This document shows positions 1-8,899 of a DNA stretch of 64,000 nucleotides, piece after piece. This DNA is from Echinicola pacifica DSM 19836. Its GTDB lineage: Bacteria; Bacteroidota; Bacteroidia; Cytophagales; Cyclobacteriaceae. How positions within the stretch are numbered: position 1 is the stretch's first letter; each line of letters starts with the position of its first letter. The stretch is taken from positions 117,635 to 181,634 of the forward strand of contig NZ_KB890754.1 of assembly GCF_000373245.1 (NCBI RefSeq), in the 5' to 3' direction. Under the pieces are notes generated by a model that saw only the letters and a list, made by a program, of their open reading frames with translations, had not been told where the DNA came from and searched no databases. The position numbers and the translations under genes were made by a program.

Positions 1-1304
1 GTGTCTGCTTTTTCTCTAGCGATCGCTTTCTGGAAATAATAGTCACCCTTGTATTTAAGAAAATCCCTATTGGTATAGTCTCTATAATAGCCATTGGTAA
101 TAAAGAGGTCTTTGAGTCCATCATTATCGGCATCAAAGAATAGGGAAGACCAGCTCCAGTCGGTATTGGAGACTCCCGCAAGCTGCCCCACTTCACTAAA
201 AGTGCCATCTCCATTATTGATTTGGAGCATATTCCTCATATTCTGATGATGAAATCCCTCCTGAAGCATCAGATGATAATGCTCGTAATTTTCAGGTCCA
301 TAGAGCAGCTTTTGGCGCTTATTGTCCTCTGGCAGCATGTCCAGCGTGAATATATCCTGGTAGCCGTCATTGTTTATATCTGATAAGTCCAGGCCCATGG
401 AGAAATGACTAATGTGTCCTAGGTTTTCCTTCATGGATTCTTGGAAGGTACCGTCTCCATTATTTAGATAGAGGTAATCATGCTCTATATAATCGTTTGA
501 CACATAAAGGTCCAATAAGCCATCTCCATTAAGATCGGCAGCGCTTATTCCCAGCCCAAAGCCTAGGGAATTGGAGAAAATGCCAGCTTCCTGAGTGACT
601 TCCACAAAATGGCCACCTTCATTGCGGAACAACTGATCTCCTGCTCGATCATGCTTTTTTGATTTGGCTTCCACGAATTGAAATTCTGTGATGACTTCTG
701 TATTATGGTTTAGCAGATACATTTCCAGATCACCATCTTGATCATAGTCAAAAAATAAGGCTTGGGTACTATTATAGTTGCTGTTCAGACCATACTTACT
801 TGCTTGTTCGGAGAAAGTAAGATCTTTATTATTAATGTACAATTCATTTTGCCGGCTATCGGCATCTCCCTTTCCAGAATAGCACACATAAATATCCAGG
901 TAGCCATCTGCATTAATATCAGCCATGGTGACGCCCGTGGTCCAGCTATCCTTCCCGCTAATCCCTGCTTTTTTGCTGATATCTTTAAACTTAAAGTCTC
1001 CGAGATTTTGGTATAAGGCATTTGGACTCATATTTCCCGTTAGGAAGATTTCGTCTAATCCATCATTGTCCAAATCCCCCAAGGCTACCCCACCACCATT
1101 ATAGAAATATTCATAGGTGAGAATATTATTGGAGGCATCTTCGATCAATTGGTTCTTAAAGCTGATTCCTGCTTTTTTGGCTTTGATAGGGCTGAAGCCA
1201 AAAGGCTTTTCCTGAGCAATGGTGTTTATGGGAAGAATAAGAAGCGATACTAAACAGAAAAGGAGGGTGGGGAAGGAATAGGTGCGGGGGTAAATGTCAA
1301 GCAT
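1..1304 (-). CDS. VCBS/FG-GAP repeat secreted protein (3' part cut by window edge)
   Basis: Open frame from an ATG at 1304 to the window edge with no stop, so only about 434 N-terminal residues are visible. The N-terminus has a hydrophobic signal segment (roughly residues 10-30, ending near NTIAQ). It is followed by repeated blades of the form GDLDNDGLDE, ADINADGYLDIYV, FDYDQDGDLEMYL, AADLNGDGLLDLYV and FDADNDGLKDLF. These Asp/Asn-rich calcium-binding loops mark FG-GAP/VCBS beta-propeller proteins of the ASPIC/UnbV-CRTAC1 type, which in Bacteroidota are usually about 1100 residues long and surface exposed or exported. The ligand is unknown. The next gene upstream on this strand is the ROK kinase, 213 bases away and separated by a terminator, so it is probably a separate transcription unit. 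Family assignment is secure; function is not. Confidence 0.88.
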   Translation of the reverse strand, partial: MLDIYPRTYSFPTLLFCLVSLLILPINTIAQEKPFGFSPIKAKKAGISFKNQLIEDASNNILTYEYFYNGGGVALGDLDNDGLDEIFLTGNMSPNALYQNLGDFKFKDISKKAGISGKDSWTTGVTMADINADGYLDIYVCYSGKGDADSRQNELYINNKDLTFSEQASKYGLNSNYNSTQALFFDYDQDGDLEMYLLNHNTEVITEFQFVEAKSKKHDRAGDQLFRNEGGHFVEVTQEAGIFSNSLGFGLGISAADLNGDGLLDLYVSNDYIEHDYLYLNNGDGTFQESMKENLGHISHFSMGLDLSDINNDGYQDIFTLDMLPEDNKRQKLLYGPENYEHYHLMLQEGFHHQNMRNMLQINNGDGTFSEVGQLAGVSNTDWSWSSLFFDADNDGLKDLFITNGYYRDYTNRDFLKYKGDYYFQKAIAREKAD

Positions 1305-1480
1305 TTTTATATAAATAAGGGGATATATGTGTCAGGGTAACTGTAGATCAATATAAAAGGAAAAGCAAACATTTGCAATGAGTTTTCCCAAAAAGAAAAT
1401 TGATACAGGGCTACTAAATCCTCGCTTAAAAAGAAAAATAGAATAGGGTAAGAAGCGGGGGATTAAGGAGAAAGTTAAAA

Positions 1481-1523
1481 AAATAAGCCCCCCGAGATTT
1501 CAGAGGTCCGGGAAGGCTTATTT
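1481..1523 (-). terminator. Terminator after the ROK kinase gene
   Basis: Arms AAATAAGCC and GGCTTATTT (9 bp) enclose a GC-rich inner stem. On the minus strand the hairpin runs into a T-run (the A-run at about 1477-1483 on the plus strand). The hairpin overlaps the kinase stop codon. Confidence 0.7.
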
Positions 1524-2393
1524 GATACTATTTACCGCTGGTGTGCGGTCTTCTTCCACCAATGCTGCAGCTCCCATGATTGCGGAATCTTCCAGTTTGG
1601 AGGTGTATATTGTGAGGTTTTCACTTATTGAATGATAAGGAAAGGTGCTTACTGCTTCGTACATTCCTTCCGAAAAGTAAGGGAAGGCTTTACGGATAGA
1701 GCCACCAATTACAATTGCTTCCGGGGCATAGGTAAATAGGATGTATTTAATCAGGTTACCAATGTGCATTCCATATTCATGAAACAATTTTAATGCTTCA
1801 GGATCACCTTCAGCAGCCTTACTGGCAAGTTTTTTTGCTGTGGTATGGTGTAAATTCCGGAAGAACTTACTGCTGCAATAACTTTCAAAATTGCTGTCTT
1901 TATACGGCACTCCACCCCATTCGCCAGCGCCACAGATATAGCCTGTGTAGAGCTCGCCATTGGTGATGATGCCCGTTCCTATACCTGTACCAAGGGTAAT
2001 CCCCACCATATTCTGGTGATGGTCAGCACCGCCGAACCTATACTCCCCCAATGCAAAGCAATTGGCATCATTATTTATAAATACGGGCTTTTGGAGGGCC
2101 TCTTCGAGGTAATCCTTCAATGCCACCTTGGTGAAGGCAGGGATATTTTCCAGGTTATATACGATTCCTTTATTGGAATCTACAAGCCCGGGAATACCAA
2201 TCCCAATACCATCTATATCATGAGTAAAGTACGATCGTATAAATTCTGCAATTGTATTTAAAATTTCCTCTTGAGTAGCCTGTGAAGGGGTAGGGATCTC
2301 CTTTTTTTCTACCAAAGTCCCATCCTTCATTATACCGGCATTGATAGATGTCCCTCCAATGTCCAAACCCAAAATCAGCCGATTTCTTTTCAT
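1518..2393 (-). CDS. ROK family sugar kinase (amino-sugar or glucokinase type)
   Basis: A 291-residue ROK protein without a DNA-binding domain, so a kinase rather than a repressor. Visible motifs are the N-terminal phosphate loop LDIGGTSINAG, the GIGIPGLVDS segment, the sugar-binding NNDANCFALGE and the second phosphate loop TLGTGIGTGI. The family zinc site (His, then CxCGxxGCxE) is absent: the equivalent region reads GEWGGVPYKDSNFESYCSS. This cysteine-poor form is, to my knowledge, seen in other Bacteroidota ROK kinases. The gene follows the glucosamine-6-phosphate deaminase fusion and a ROK repressor on the same strand. N-acetylglucosamine, glucosamine or glucose is therefore the likely substrate, phosphorylated with ATP in the cytoplasm. 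Substrate choice cannot be settled from sequence. Confidence 0.82.
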   Translation of the reverse strand: MKRNRLILGLDIGGTSINAGIMKDGTLVEKKEIPTPSQATQEEILNTIAEFIRSYFTHDIDGIGIGIPGLVDSNKGIVYNLENIPAFTKVALKDYLEEALQKPVFINNDANCFALGEYRFGGADHHQNMVGITLGTGIGTGIITNGELYTGYICGAGEWGGVPYKDSNFESYCSSKFFRNLHHTTAKKLASKAAEGDPEALKLFHEYGMHIGNLIKYILFTYAPEAIVIGGSIRKAFPYFSEGMYEAVSTFPYHSISENLTIYTSKLEDSAIMGAAALVEEDRTPAVNSIK

Positions 2394-2415
2394 ATTATTT
2401 CGTTTATAAAAACCA

Positions 2416-2451
2416 AAGATATCCGAAAGTTTTAACGCCTTCGGATATCTT
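2416..2451 (-). terminator. Stem-loop between deaminase and kinase genes
   Basis: A perfect 12-bp inverted repeat (AAGATATCCGAA / TTCGGATATCTT) with a 12-nt loop. On the minus strand it is followed by TTGGTTTTTATAA, a weak T-rich tail. It may partly terminate the operon transcript or set the relative expression of the downstream kinase. Confidence 0.6.
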
Positions 2452-2484
2452 ATAAACAGTTAGGCGCAATAGGGAGCAGATCGC

Positions 2485-4812
2485 TTAGATCATTCCTTCG
2501 ATGGATTTCTCCAGCTCTCTTGCATGAGCGATGAATTCTTCTACATTCATATCTTTGAAGAATATCAGCCCATGACTGGCTCTAACTTTTGCCATATCAT
2601 GTTGGTAGAAATAATCTTTTCCTAAAAGCAACTGGATATCATTAAGTTGTTTTACCCAAGTACGCTTAGCGATGGTACTGAATTTACCATTATGTGCATA
2701 GCTAGGGAAGGAGGCATTCACCTGACTTAGGTAGCAGTTGGCAAAGGAATCTTCCATCACCGATAGATCTCCTAGAGATACTGGGACGATGACATTGGAC
2801 TCAGATGCTTCGAACTGGAACCATACGTTTCTATAGCCTATGATTCGAAGGTCACTAAGGTCTTTTTCCTTGCTCCACTGACGTACCGCTTCCGCAGTAG
2901 CCTGTAGTACTTTATAGTGCGTATCAGGGCCACTTCCTTCCGGATCGAGTGTCAAGCTGATCTTGGTAGGGTTCACTTCTCTGAACATTTCCACGATCGG
3001 TTCCACATCACGTTTCTTATCCGGCTGCTCGGTGAAGATATCACCAGTATAGAAACCAAGTCTCAAGTGATGAACATTCTTTACTTTCACTCCAAAGTGA
3101 GCCCATACCAATTCTTCCTCAAACTCACGGATCATACCCTTAAGCTTCTGGATTTTTGGTGGATTCTTCTCTCCATCATAAGAGTTTTTCAAGATGGCTA
3201 ATACATCATTGATCGTCTCACGGAGCTTCTGGCTATTTGGTACCTCGAATATAGACACCAAAGCTCTTACCACTCGGTGACAAAGTCCCCTTTTAATTTG
3301 GTCTGGCTCTTCTGAGGCTACATTGGTAAGGTAATGATAGATGTCCTTGTCCATCTTAAGCTTGTAGCCAGTCTGGAAGAAATCTTCATAATTCACCATT
3401 TGGATCAGATCCTGGTCCAATAGTTTTTTGGTGTACTGCAAGGTGTCGATCACAAAAGTGTTGGTCACCGCAGTAAAGCCAGAGGTCAATACAGAGAAAT
3501 GAGCCTCATTTGACTTCTCACTCAGTTGATTGGTGATATGAGGAAGGATACCTAATGAAATATCATCATGGTGAGGTCCTGTGTGAAGTAAAACTTCACC
3601 TTCCTCTTTTTCGATTCCCTTGTTCAGCTTAGCAATGGTGCTGTCGATAACCTGCTTTACAGTGTTTTCGGACAAGTTTGGAATCAATGAAGTATAAGGA
3701 TCGTTTTTCAGGTCCTCAAGTTTCAATCTATTGGCATATTTGCCTAGTTTTTTGCAGAGCTCCAGGATAGACTTTTCAGTTTTAGCCTGAGTCCACTCTC
3801 CTTTTTGGAAGTAGCTGTTTACACTGTCGGTAAGCTTAGAAGCAGCACCTTTGGTCAGGTAAAAACGGCCGTTTTTCAATTTCTGAAGAACGGTAGCTGG
3901 ATAGATATTGTCTAAAGTAGTCTCCAAAGAGTCCTTTACGATCTGTGCTTTAGCTTCTCCGGCAGCGATGATGATGCCTACTGCTTCAGGATTGTAAACG
4001 ATCGTCTCCAAACCAATGGTGATCACAAGTCTATTGGCAGAAACTTCTATGCCGCCAAGGTCACCTGCTGCAACTGCCTGAGTTTCAAAATTCGTCTCAG
4101 TTAGTCGAGTGGTGGAGTATAAGTCACTTCCCCGGGTATTGAAAGCGATGTGACCATCAGGGCCGATTCCCCCAAGGAAGAAACCAATGCCGCCTTTGTC
4201 ACGGATTTTTTGCTCGTATTCGCCACACCATTTGTCAATCAGATAAATGGATTCTTGCTGAAGTTTCTCCTCCTTAGTAGAGGCTTCGCGGAATCTAAGC
4301 GAAAGATCCACCTTCAATGTAGGGAAGATTTCGGAGAAGTGCTTGCCTTCTGCCAAAGTGATGTCGTCAGAATTGATCAAGAGGGCCTTTGCAGGATCTA
4401 AACCAAAACCATCAATATAAAATTTGTTCACATAGTGAAAGAAACTATTCGCCTGCTCAGAAGCAATAGGATAGAATTCATCGATTTGAACAAAATGAAG
4501 GTCCTTGAGAACTGGTTTTTTAAGGTCAGACATTCCGTATTCCGCACGGATGTCCTGGCCTTTTTTGCTATCCCAATTTTCAAGTAAGAACTGGGTCCAC
4601 TTGATGAAAAATTCAGGAGTTTTTCCAGTTGGTAAGCTGATCACCCCATCAGGGTTTGCTGCTGCCCACTCGAGGAATCTACATGCTGTCAATAGCCCCA
4701 TTTTAGGGAAATTGTCCACCATCAGGTATGGGATCTTGGTAGTGATCTCCGTGACACCTGATTCTTTTAAGAAACATTTTTCTACTTCCGATAAAGGATA
4801 GTTGCTTAGCAT
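2485..4812 (-). CDS. Glucosamine-6-phosphate deaminase-like protein fused to a PIG-L/LmbE domain
   Basis: A 775-residue two-domain protein. The N-terminal half (about 30-340) is a NagB/6-phosphogluconolactonase-type domain: FVQIDEFYP holds the general-base Asp, and GGIGPDGHIAFN has Asp219 and His221, equivalent to D141 and H143 of E. coli NagB. The position matching NagB Glu148 is Thr226 (FNTRGSDL instead of FNEPASSL). The C-terminal half (from about 400) is PIG-L-like: LLHTGPHHDDISLG resembles the metal-binding PHxDD loop, and DPEGSGPDTHYK the later His motif. NagB converts glucosamine-6-P to fructose-6-P and ammonia. The PIG-L half could be a deacetylase or a de-N-acylase acting before it, but that is inference. 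It lies between a ROK repressor and a ROK kinase, supporting amino-sugar catabolism. Confidence 0.8.
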   Translation of the reverse strand: MLSNYPLSEVEKCFLKESGVTEITTKIPYLMVDNFPKMGLLTACRFLEWAAANPDGVISLPTGKTPEFFIKWTQFLLENWDSKKGQDIRAEYGMSDLKKPVLKDLHFVQIDEFYPIASEQANSFFHYVNKFYIDGFGLDPAKALLINSDDITLAEGKHFSEIFPTLKVDLSLRFREASTKEEKLQQESIYLIDKWCGEYEQKIRDKGGIGFFLGGIGPDGHIAFNTRGSDLYSTTRLTETNFETQAVAAGDLGGIEVSANRLVITIGLETIVYNPEAVGIIIAAGEAKAQIVKDSLETTLDNIYPATVLQKLKNGRFYLTKGAASKLTDSVNSYFQKGEWTQAKTEKSILELCKKLGKYANRLKLEDLKNDPYTSLIPNLSENTVKQVIDSTIAKLNKGIEKEEGEVLLHTGPHHDDISLGILPHITNQLSEKSNEAHFSVLTSGFTAVTNTFVIDTLQYTKKLLDQDLIQMVNYEDFFQTGYKLKMDKDIYHYLTNVASEEPDQIKRGLCHRVVRALVSIFEVPNSQKLRETINDVLAILKNSYDGEKNPPKIQKLKGMIREFEEELVWAHFGVKVKNVHHLRLGFYTGDIFTEQPDKKRDVEPIVEMFREVNPTKISLTLDPEGSGPDTHYKVLQATAEAVRQWSKEKDLSDLRIIGYRNVWFQFEASESNVIVPVSLGDLSVMEDSFANCYLSQVNASFPSYAHNGKFSTIAKRTWVKQLNDIQLLLGKDYFYQHDMAKVRASHGLIFFKDMNVEEFIAHARELEKSIEGMI

Positions 4813-4879
4813 ATTAAAATGGTTTTACGTTGATGCTGTTTAAAATGACCCTCGAAGCATGCAGACTTGCAGCCTCAGA

Positions 4880-6118
4880 TCAATTAATGATATCTTCAAA
4901 TATATTTTCTATCACCACAGCTACTCCTCCCAAGAGTCCTACTTCCTTGCCCAACTTATAAAGGACAAGCTCGGATTTCTCTCTGGATTTGGCCATGCTG
5001 AAGATGTTCAATGCTTGTTGTATTGGCGTGATCAGGTATTGCTGGGCTTCTGCTACACTACCACCCACGATGATCAGGTCGGGATTGAGCAATTGGATCA
5101 GGATGGAAATTCCTCTTCCGAGGTCCAGCCCTACATCCGATAGGATGGTGATAGCTCTTTGGTCGCCTGCCAGTGCGGCATCCACGATCAGGGAAGGGTC
5201 TATATTCTCACCACGCTCGCGCGCCATTCTGCTCAGAATAGAATCGGTATCCTTAGTAATGGCATCTTCCGCCATACGAACCATCGCCGTGCCTGAGGCC
5301 ACCGCTTCCAAGCATCCTTTTTTGCCACAAGTACAGGAAATCTCCCGTGATTCGAAAATAGGAGAGTGGCTAAACTCGCCTGCAAATCCTGCACCGCCTC
5401 GGTATAACTTGCCGTCTATGATGATGCCAAGGCCAATGCCCCAGCCCACAAAGATGCCCAATACGTTATTGTACTTCTGATCCTGACTGAACTTAAATTC
5501 GGCCAAGGTCATCGCTCGGGCATCGTTCTCAATAAAGACTTTCTTGTCAAACCTGCCTTCAAAATTCTCTACCAAGGTCTTCTTGCCAAACTTTAAATAG
5601 GTATGGTTGATGCCATTTACGGAATCTACCAATCCTGGCATGGACATACCTATGGCGATGATCTTGTCATTGGCTACTCCGGACTCCTGCATATAGGTTT
5701 CCATGAAGTCGGAAATCTTGTCAAAGGTACTCTTTTCGTTATTCAGCGTGATCTTAAACGTACCCGTCTCTGTCACGGCCTTATTAGAGCTGTCATATAT
5801 GGCTGCTCTTATCGAAAACTTACTGATATCTAATGATAATACATAGAAAGAATCTGAACCCAGTCGGTAAAGGTCCGGCTTACGCCCACCTTGGGATTCT
5901 GCCCGGCCTTGCTTTATTAGCTGGCCACCTTGAATCAAATCAGTCAAGAGGGAATTGACAGTCGGTAAACTGATCCCCACCTCATTGCATATCTCACTGG
6001 CAGTATTGCTGCCATTCGTATATAGATTCTTGATGATTTTGATCTTGTTCAGGTAGTTTTTAATTTCAACTACTCCTTCTTTTTCTTCTAGATTTTTTTT
6101 TGGATCTATTAAATTCAT
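4880..6118 (-). CDS. ROK family transcriptional repressor (NagC/XylR-like)
   Basis: A 412-residue protein with an N-terminal winged helix-turn-helix (about 20-80, including EICNEVGISLPTVNSLL) and a C-terminal ROK domain. The ROK domain keeps the full zinc motif: GEFSH followed by CTCGKKGCLE. It also has GMSMPGLVD and ENDARAMTLAE. Regulators of this class bind operator DNA and release it when they bind a sugar or sugar phosphate. The gene heads a minus-strand run with the deaminase fusion (67 bases downstream) and the ROK kinase, so it probably controls amino-sugar use and itself. A TTTATTT-N12-AAATAAA inverted repeat lies a few bases before the start codon. Family is clear; the inducing sugar is inferred from neighbours. 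Confidence 0.87.
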   Translation of the reverse strand: MNLIDPKKNLEEKEGVVEIKNYLNKIKIIKNLYTNGSNTASEICNEVGISLPTVNSLLTDLIQGGQLIKQGRAESQGGRKPDLYRLGSDSFYVLSLDISKFSIRAAIYDSSNKAVTETGTFKITLNNEKSTFDKISDFMETYMQESGVANDKIIAIGMSMPGLVDSVNGINHTYLKFGKKTLVENFEGRFDKKVFIENDARAMTLAEFKFSQDQKYNNVLGIFVGWGIGLGIIIDGKLYRGGAGFAGEFSHSPIFESREISCTCGKKGCLEAVASGTAMVRMAEDAITKDTDSILSRMARERGENIDPSLIVDAALAGDQRAITILSDVGLDLGRGISILIQLLNPDLIIVGGSVAEAQQYLITPIQQALNIFSMAKSREKSELVLYKLGKEVGLLGGVAVVIENIFEDIIN

Positions 6119-6125
6119 TTGTTGC

Positions 6126-6151
6126 TTTATTTATTAGGGTATTCAAATAAA
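6126..6151. promoter_or_regulatory. Candidate ROK repressor operator
   Basis: TTTATTT, 12-nt spacer, AAATAAA: a perfect 7-bp inverted repeat 8-33 bases upstream of the ROK repressor start. The arms resemble the TTATTT...AAATAA half-sites known for NagC-type regulators. Autoregulation is inferred. Confidence 0.45.
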
Positions 6152-6587
6152 CAAAATATACCCCAATTTAAAAAATACTTTTATAAAAAAATTAAAAAAG
6201 ATTTAGAGGTTTTAGGTAAAATATTATTTGGCCTCCAGATTTGACGCTAGGCTTGTGTATAAATATAAGGCAATGCCATAGTGATTTTTGCCTTTTTTCC
6301 GAAGTCAATTGCCCCCTGAATAGTCGTAATTTATATTTTTACCCTCTTAATCTTATGATATTTAGGTCTAAAGGTGACTTAAAGTTTTTTTTGCCCTGCT
6401 TATGTATAATAAAATTGCGTGTGCCTAAAAGGGAGATTTCCTGAAGGATAGAGCCGCTCAAATTGATAAAAGCAAGAATAAAAAAAATGATCAATTAGTC
6501 AAAAAAAAATTATGTGGATCAGACTTTTAGGAATGGGTAGAATTTTCTACCAAAGCTTTAGGCAGAAAGCACCATTTTTAAGGGCAT

Positions 6588-6632
6588 AAAAAAACCGAAA
6601 TCATTTCCTTAAACTAGGTGTATGATTCCGGT
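6588..6632 (-). terminator. Terminator after the YwqK-repeat gene
   Basis: Arms ACCGAAATCAT and ATGATTCCGGT (11 bp, one G-U pair). An A-run at 6588-6594 on the plus strand gives a T-run at the end of the minus-strand transcript. Confidence 0.75.
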
Positions 6633-6638
6633 GCTAGA

Positions 6639-8225
6639 TTATTCAAACATCTGGAAAGGTAAATCCACTTGTGGGATTTTGTCAGGAATGATCTCGTCAT
6701 CCTTATAAGTGATGATTTCATGTAGTTTGCCTGATCTATTAAAATAAGTCCAACGTCCTTGTCGCTTGCCTTCATCCATCATTCCAGAGGAGGCTATTTT
6801 GCCATTGTCATGATAATAGGTCCATTTCCCATCTGGTTTGCCAAAATTATAAGTGCCTTCAGATTCTTTATTTCCATTGACATAATAGGTGTATCGGCTT
6901 CCGTCTCCATCTTTTAGCGTGCCCTTGCCTAAGGTGTCTGTTCCTTCGTAATTATTATATTGACTGATATTCATCAGACGGCCATTGCTCCATTCTTCCT
7001 CTTGGGTCAGCTGCTTATTGTCGTAGAACAGTCCCCAGGTGCCGTCCTCGAAGCCATAGAAATAGCTTCCTACGGACTTAAGCTGGCCACCATCATAATA
7101 ATAAAACCATTGGCCATGCTCAGAGCCCAATTCATATTCTCCTTCTCCTATCAGGATTCCGATTTTATTGAAGTATTTCCATAGACCACTTTTTACACCG
7201 TTTTTATATTCGCCAATAGAATAAAGTTGCCCATCGGCATAGAAGCTTTTCCACAGACCAGTCTTGATCCCATTGCTATACTGGCCACGAACGGATGGGG
7301 ATTCGTCCTCGTGGTTTTCTATATAGTCGCCAGTAGGCGCTCCAAGCTCATAGGTTTTTCTTTTTGCTAAGTTCTTATTGGAGAAAAATTCCTCCCAAGT
7401 GCCTATCGGGATATCATTTTCGTATTTCTCTGTGCGGGCGATTCTTTTATTTTCATAATAGTATTTCCAGGTTCCTGATTTATTACCATTCTCATCGTAA
7501 TATTCTTCAGCGGCGAGGATTTTGGTGCCTGGAAAGTAAGTTATCCATTCACCCACCTTGGTACCCATGTCATATTCTCCGATCTGCTCCAAAACATTAT
7601 CGAAGGAATACCTCTTGAAAACTCCATGAGGTTCATTGTTTTTATAATTGACCTCTATCATGAGTTGGCCATCGGCAGAATATTCTAGGTAAGGGCCTTC
7701 CAGTTTGTCCTCCTTATAGGCGTTTTTTATGGCCAATTGGCTGTTTTCATAATAGGAAAGCCATTCCCCCTCTTTCTTGCCATTTTTATATTGACCTTCT
7801 TTTTTTATTCTTTTGCCCAGATTAAATCCATATACAGGGGAGTCGGAGCCATAGAATTCAATGTATTCACCTGTGGCTACGCTGTCCTGGTAAGTGATTT
7901 TTTGGATCAGTTCCCCGCCAGCATCGTACTGCAGATAGGCTCCGTTTAGCTGGTTGTCTTTGTATTCGGCCACCTTGCTTTTGACTCCATTGGGATGGTA
8001 AGTAGTCCAGCTGCCATCTTTCTTTCCCGCTTTTAGATAGCCTTCTTCCAGGAGTTTATTAGTCTGGGGAGACCGTAGCTGCCATAGGCCTTCCATCTTG
8101 CCATTTTCGACCACACCTATCCCCACTATGGTGGAATCTTTATTGTACATTTTTACCGATTGACGCTGTCCAAATACGTGTGAGACAGAGAGTAATAGGG
8201 TACTTAGGAGCAGGAGGTATTTCAT
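6639..8225 (-). CDS. Secreted YwqK/MORN_2-repeat protein
   Basis: 528 residues with a clear signal peptide (MKYLLLLSTLLLSVSHVFGQ). The rest is almost entirely tandem units of about 20-30 residues of the type G-x-W-x-Y-Y-x(3)-G-x-L-x(3)-G-x-Y-x(2)-G, for example GLWKSFYADGQLYSIGEYK and GKWTYYHDNGKIASSGMM. This is the MORN-like repeat called 'YwqK family antitoxin' in databases, a name that does not fit here: there is no toxin gene next to it, and the long exported form is common in Bacteroidota. It probably folds as an extended beta-sheet on the cell surface or in the periplasm. Its own terminator lies just downstream and no operon partner is visible. Function unknown. Confidence 0.82.
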   Translation of the reverse strand: MKYLLLLSTLLLSVSHVFGQRQSVKMYNKDSTIVGIGVVENGKMEGLWQLRSPQTNKLLEEGYLKAGKKDGSWTTYHPNGVKSKVAEYKDNQLNGAYLQYDAGGELIQKITYQDSVATGEYIEFYGSDSPVYGFNLGKRIKKEGQYKNGKKEGEWLSYYENSQLAIKNAYKEDKLEGPYLEYSADGQLMIEVNYKNNEPHGVFKRYSFDNVLEQIGEYDMGTKVGEWITYFPGTKILAAEEYYDENGNKSGTWKYYYENKRIARTEKYENDIPIGTWEEFFSNKNLAKRKTYELGAPTGDYIENHEDESPSVRGQYSNGIKTGLWKSFYADGQLYSIGEYKNGVKSGLWKYFNKIGILIGEGEYELGSEHGQWFYYYDGGQLKSVGSYFYGFEDGTWGLFYDNKQLTQEEEWSNGRLMNISQYNNYEGTDTLGKGTLKDGDGSRYTYYVNGNKESEGTYNFGKPDGKWTYYHDNGKIASSGMMDEGKRQGRWTYFNRSGKLHEIITYKDDEIIPDKIPQVDLPFQMFE

Positions 8226-8322
8226 ATATATTTAGGAATATTGTCTTCTAATTATCAGTAAAATAGGTTTACGGTTAGCATTTCACCAGGGTTCTAAATT
8301 ATCATTTATTCATGAGAAAAGA

Positions 8323-8892
8323 TTAATTTCCCTCATGGATATTGACAATCATCGACCATTCCCGCTGCAATAAGTCCAATAATTGGGCTGTGTCAGTGGG
8401 ATAAGATAGCTGCTTAATCAACTGTATATGATGGTATTTTGTTAGGTGCTTGCTGAGATTTTCAGCATCCGGGATACTAGTTTTTCTTCCCTGGCCGATG
8501 ATCCCGGCATAGTCAAAGGGAGAACCGGTCTCGGTGATTTCGAAAGAAGCCGCCTGATAGGCTTTGTATTGCCGAGGACTAAGGGTATTATTTTGGCCCA
8601 TAAATACAAGAAGGTAGAGACCATGGCCCCACCAGTTCATAATCCTAATATTAAACCCTGAATGCTTGTCAAAATCCCTGATAATATCCAACACCTGATA
8701 GGGGCAATGTTGCAGAGCATTACCCTGACTTATCTTTACGCCCTTCTGATCGGCATGAAGAGCGAATAAATTGGTCTCGTTTATTTTATTGCCCAAATCC
8801 GAAAATACGTGGATAAACTGCTCCCTCAATTGGTGGATAGAATGAAACAGCCCTTCGTCGTTCAGGATATTTAGGTTCAGCGAATTGTCCAT
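8323..8892 (-). CDS. Hypothetical protein downstream of fabH-like gene
   Basis: 189 residues, no signal peptide or transmembrane segment, and no family I recognise. It has an aromatic-rich stretch (RIMNWWGHGLYLLVFMG) and an acidic/polar N-terminus. It starts 7 bases after the KAS III stop on the same strand, so the two are almost surely co-transcribed. A role linked to the KAS III product is possible but unproven. Codon use and base composition look like its neighbours. Confidence 0.7.
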   Translation of the reverse strand: MDNSLNLNILNDEGLFHSIHQLREQFIHVFSDLGNKINETNLFALHADQKGVKISQGNALQHCPYQVLDIIRDFDKHSGFNIRIMNWWGHGLYLLVFMGQNNTLSPRQYKAYQAASFEITETGSPFDYAGIIGQGRKTSIPDAENLSKHLTKYHHIQLIKQLSYPTDTAQLLDLLQREWSMIVNIHEGN

Positions 8893-8899
8893 AGGATCA

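Larger units (their letters stand above)
6119..6638. other. AT-rich intergenic region, 520 bases
   Basis: Contains the candidate ROK operator near 6140 and the terminator of the next gene near 6610. No protein with recognisable composition, and no RNA gene, was seen between them. A 67-codon frame on the plus strand (6241-6444) looks spurious. Confidence 0.6.

Noticed and set aside
762-1016. 84-codon frame on the plus strand
   Set aside because: It is antisense to the VCBS-repeat gene and its sequence has no family character; the minus strand shows clear calcium-loop repeats.
6241-6444. 67-codon frame in the gap upstream of the ROK repressor
   Set aside because: AT-rich, no conserved segment, no promoter or terminator; likely chance.
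6639-8225. YwqK-repeat protein as an antitoxin
   Set aside because: It is exported and has no toxin gene beside it; the database name reflects only the repeat family.
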